Positions 61,711 to 64,000 of a stretch of DNA of 64,000 bases are shown piece after piece (positions within the stretch are counted from its first letter, which is position 1; every line of letters starts with the position of its first letter). Under the pieces are notes generated by a model. That model ran no database searches, was not told the origin of the DNA, and worked only from the letters and a program-made list of their open reading frames with translations. This DNA comes from Dechloromonas agitata is5 (GTDB taxonomy: Bacteria; Pseudomonadota; Gammaproteobacteria; Burkholderiales; Rhodocyclaceae), in contig NZ_KI912532.1 in NCBI RefSeq assembly GCF_000519045.1, forward strand, positions 930,001 to 994,000, written 5' to 3'. The translations under genes were made by a program, and so were the position numbers.

Positions 61711-63243
61711 TCAGCCCAGGAACAGCTTGTAAGCCGGGTTCTCGCTCTCGTCCCAATGGGCGTAGCCGAGATTCTTCAGGAAGTCCTTGAATGCACTCAT
61801 TTCGCTGGGCGGCACCTGCATGCCGACCAGCACGCGGCCGTAGTCGGCGCCGTGATTGCGGTAGTGGAACAGGCTGATGTTCCAGCCGGCGCTCATCTGG
61901 GTCAGGAAGTTCATCAGGGCACCCGGCCGCTCGGGGAATTCGAAGCGGTAGATCAGTTCCTTGAGGCCCTTGTCGCAAACCGCCGGGGCATGGCCGCCGA
62001 CCATGTGGCGGACATGGTTCTTGGCCATTTCGTCTTCGGTCAGGTCGAGCGTCGGGTAGCCGTGCTTTTGCAGGCTTTCCACCAGCTTGAGCGATTCCTT
62101 GCGGTCGGCAACCTGTACGCCGACGTAGACGTGCGCCTCGCTGGCCGTGTGGTAGCGGTAGTTGAACTCGGTGACGTTGCGGTTGCCGATCAGGGCCAGG
62201 AATTTCTTGTAGGCGCCGGGCTTCTCAGGCAGCGTGACGGCGAAGACGGCCTCGCGGCGCTCGCCGAATTCGGCACGCTCGGAGACGAAGCGCAGGCGGT
62301 CGAAATTCATGTTGGCGCCGGAGGTGATGGCGACCAGGTTCTTGTCCTTGAGCTTGTGCTGCCGGGCGTATTCCTTGGCGCCGGCGACGGCCAGCGCGCC
62401 GGACGGTTCGAGGATGGAGCGGGTATCCTCGAAGACATCCTTGATGGCGGCGCAGATGGCGTCGGTGTCGACCAGGATCACGTCGTCGAGGTATTCCTTG
62501 CACAGGCGGAAGGTTTCCTCGCCGACGAACTTGACGGCGGTACCGTCGGCGAACAGGCCGACCTGATTGAGGCGGACGCGCTTGCCGGCAGCCAGCGATT
62601 GCTTCATCGCATCGGCATCGAAGGTTTCGACGCCGATGACCTTGACCTCCGGCCGCAAGCGCTTGATGTAAGCGGCCACTCCCGCCGCCAGGCCGCCGCC
62701 GCCGATGGCGCAGAACACGGCGTGGATCGGCCCGTTGTGGCGCGAATGCTGGCGCAGGATCTCCAGACCGATGGTGCCCTGGCCGGCGATCACGTCGGGG
62801 TCGTCGAAGGGGTGCACGAAGGTCAGCTTCTCGGCTTTTTCCAGTTCCAGCGCCTTGGCGTAGGCGTCGTCGTAGGAGGAACCGGCGAGCACCACCTCGC
62901 CGCCGCGCCGCTTGACGGCATCGACCTTGATGCCCGGCGTCGATTCCGGCATGACGATGACCGCCCGGCAGCCAAGCTTGGCTGCCGACATCGCCACCCC
63001 CTGCGCGTGGTTGCCGGCCGAGGCGCAGATCACGCCGCGCTTGAGTTTCTCCGGCGACAGGCTGGCGATCTTGTTGTAGGCACCGCGCAGCTTGAAGGAA
63101 AACACCGGCTGCATGTCCTCGCGCTTGAGCAGAATCTTGTTGCCGGCCCGGGACGACAGGTTGGTGGCCAGTTCAAGCGGGGTTTCGACAGCGATGTCGT
63201 AAACCTGAGCGTTGAGGACTTTTTCGAGATAATCCGGGTGCAT
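61711..63243 (-). CDS. ilvA: Biosynthetic threonine ammonia-lyase (IlvA)
   Basis: 510 residues, the length of E. coli IlvA. The PLP lysine is K51 in SFKLRGAYNK, the glycine-rich SAGNHAQG and AIGGGGLAAGVA loops are present, and two tandem ACT-like domains fill about 330-510 (EFGERREAVFAVTLPEKPGA; LIYRFEFPERPGALMNFL), giving isoleucine feedback inhibition. It deaminates threonine to 2-oxobutanoate for isoleucine. The azlCD exporter on the opposite strand handles the pathway's end products. Confidence 0.96.
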   Translation of the reverse strand: MHPDYLEKVLNAQVYDIAVETPLELATNLSSRAGNKILLKREDMQPVFSFKLRGAYNKIASLSPEKLKRGVICASAGNHAQGVAMSAAKLGCRAVIVMPESTPGIKVDAVKRRGGEVVLAGSSYDDAYAKALELEKAEKLTFVHPFDDPDVIAGQGTIGLEILRQHSRHNGPIHAVFCAIGGGGLAAGVAAYIKRLRPEVKVIGVETFDADAMKQSLAAGKRVRLNQVGLFADGTAVKFVGEETFRLCKEYLDDVILVDTDAICAAIKDVFEDTRSILEPSGALAVAGAKEYARQHKLKDKNLVAITSGANMNFDRLRFVSERAEFGERREAVFAVTLPEKPGAYKKFLALIGNRNVTEFNYRYHTASEAHVYVGVQVADRKESLKLVESLQKHGYPTLDLTEDEMAKNHVRHMVGGHAPAVCDKGLKELIYRFEFPERPGALMNFLTQMSAGWNISLFHYRNHGADYGRVLVGMQVPPSEMSAFKDFLKNLGYAHWDESENPAYKLFLG

Positions 63244-63281
63244 TGGGCGCAACTCATTCAAGCAAAAGGGAGATTCTACGG

Positions 63282-63707
63282 GTGGAGTGGCTAAACGTCA
63301 CGGCGGAAAGCGGCTTGTGGGGGCTGCTGGCGGCCAGTTTCCTGTCGGCGACGGTGCTGCCCGGCGGCTCGGAAGCCCTGCTTTGGGGCTTTCTCAAACT
63401 GCATCCCGGCGAATCGTGGCCGGCCCTGCTGCTGGCGACGCTCGGCAACACGGCCGGCGGCATGACCTCGTGGTGGTGCGGCCGCTTCCTGCCGCGCTGG
63501 CAACGGCTGGCAAGCCTGCCGCACAAGGACAAGCTCGAACGCTGGGGCAGCCCGGTCCTGCTTCTCGCCTGGGCGCCGCTGATCGGCGATGCGCTGTGCG
63601 TCGCCGCCGGCTGGCTGCGTTTGCACTGGCTGCCGTGTTGCCTGTTCATGGCGGTCGGCAAGTGCGTCCGTTACTGGCTGGTGGCGCAGACGGCATTGGC
63701 GGGGTAA
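63282..63707 (+). CDS. YqaA-family membrane protein
   Basis: 141 residues with four membrane segments and the YqaA/DedA-like core (LSATVLPGGSEALLWGFLKL; LLATLGNTAGGMTSWWCGRF; WAPLIGDALCVAAGWLRL). Function unknown; related to SNARE-associated DedA proteins. GTG 63282 was chosen as the protein then begins at VEWLNVT and an AAGGGAG site lies upstream. Divergent from ilvA. Confidence 0.83.
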   Translation: MEWLNVTAESGLWGLLAASFLSATVLPGGSEALLWGFLKLHPGESWPALLLATLGNTAGGMTSWWCGRFLPRWQRLASLPHKDKLERWGSPVLLLAWAPLIGDALCVAAGWLRLHWLPCCLFMAVGKCVRYWLVAQTALAG

Positions 63708-63731
63708 GCCGGAACGACCGGATCAGCGTGC

Positions 63732-64000
63732 TCAGGTCAGCACGTAATCGCGCACGACGGGCGCTTCGCCCAGCACCGGCAGCCCGGCCAGTTCGCAGGT
63801 TGCGCACTCGATGGTGTGGCAAATGGCGTCCAGCGCCAGGTCGTTGGCTTCGGTGCCGAAGGGTTCTTCGAGTTGCTCACCAACCATCTCCAGCGCCAGG
63901 AAGGTGTATGCGACGAAGGTGGCGATCAGCGGCGTCAGCCAGCCCAGGGTTGTCGTGATGCCAATGGGCAGCAACAGGCAATAGATGACTACGGTCCGGT
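63732..64000 (-). CDS. Bestrophin-family (RFP-TM/YneE) channel protein, 5' end cut by window edge
   Basis: The last 89 codons of a minus-strand gene that runs beyond the right edge. The sequence (IYCLLLPIGITTTLGWLTPL; FVAYTFLALEMVGEQLEEPFG; NDLALDAICHTIECATCEL) matches the C-terminal part of bacterial bestrophins, pentameric anion/cation channels with an LxxxGxxLxEPFG-type motif. Only the C-terminus can be assessed. Confidence 0.88.
   Translation of the reverse strand, partial: RTVVIYCLLLPIGITTTLGWLTPLIATFVAYTFLALEMVGEQLEEPFGTEANDLALDAICHTIECATCELAGLPVLGEAPVVRDYVLT

Noticed and set aside
61756..63294. Plus-strand open frame of about 512 codons opposite ilvA
   Set aside because: Antisense shadow; the minus strand has the full set of threonine ammonia-lyase motifs.

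Overview
The window is GC-rich, densely coded chromosomal DNA from a Gram-negative betaproteobacterium, most likely a member of the Rhodocyclales (Azonexus/Dechloromonas/Azoarcus-like). The clues are the recA-recX-lptB-rpoN-hpf-ptsN-hprK block, Lpt/Slt/DsbD envelope genes, an aryl-polyene-type pigment cluster and an anaerobically controlled multihaem cytochrome operon. The taxonomic placement is inference; no rRNA or tRNA gene was seen in the window.

Layout. 1-7.9 kb: one end of an aryl polyene (xanthomonadin/arcuflavin-type) biosynthesis operon on the minus strand (ACP, ketosynthase, ACP, membrane protein, AMP ligase, dehydratase, acyltransferase, LolA-like carrier, MMPL exporter), with most junctions translationally coupled by ATGA overlaps. 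8-12.6 kb: PAP2 phosphatase, dsbD, cutA, an ABC-2 permease and an HDOD protein. 12.7-17.1 kb: a respiratory operon (octahaem c-type cytochrome, di-haem-type cytochrome b, DUF3373 outer-membrane barrel, small periplasmic protein) behind a near-perfect class II FNR promoter and ahead of a very strong terminator. This operon and the HDOD gene separate the ABC permease from its probable ATPase partner at 17.1-18.0 kb. 18-28.7 kb: hydrolase, ferredoxin, two lipoproteins, universal stress protein, P-type ATPase, VanZ protein, rnk, a LysR regulator, a sodium/solute symporter and rluA.

28.7-34.7 kb: SOS-controlled recA with recX, then lptB, rpoN, hpf, ptsN, hprK and a PsiF-type gene. 34.7-47.5 kb: FHA/cyclase, ttcA, MidA-type methyltransferase, YjfB, hydrolase, DUF2905, cca, a complex-I-type epimerase, DUF1631, slt and 5-formyl-THF cyclo-ligase. 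47.5-51.4 kb: a sulfur operon (sbp, degenerate EAL protein, cysK, patB). Divergent from it is a protein whose metal-site spacing looks like the carboxysomal carbonic anhydrase CsoSCA, although no carboxysome genes are present.

52.7-61.7 kb is the most accessory-looking part: a yeast-type cytosine deaminase, an AT-rich promoter and class II Fic protein, a secreted propeller plus triple-WSC protein, a single-chain MmeI-type restriction-modification enzyme with a compositionally distinct specificity region, ynfA, azlCD and a gene remnant beside a repeat-like hairpin. The window closes with ilvA, a YqaA-type membrane protein and a truncated bestrophin-family gene. No stretch longer than about 300 bases lacks a gene. 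I saw no CRISPR array, intact insertion sequence, tRNA or rRNA gene.
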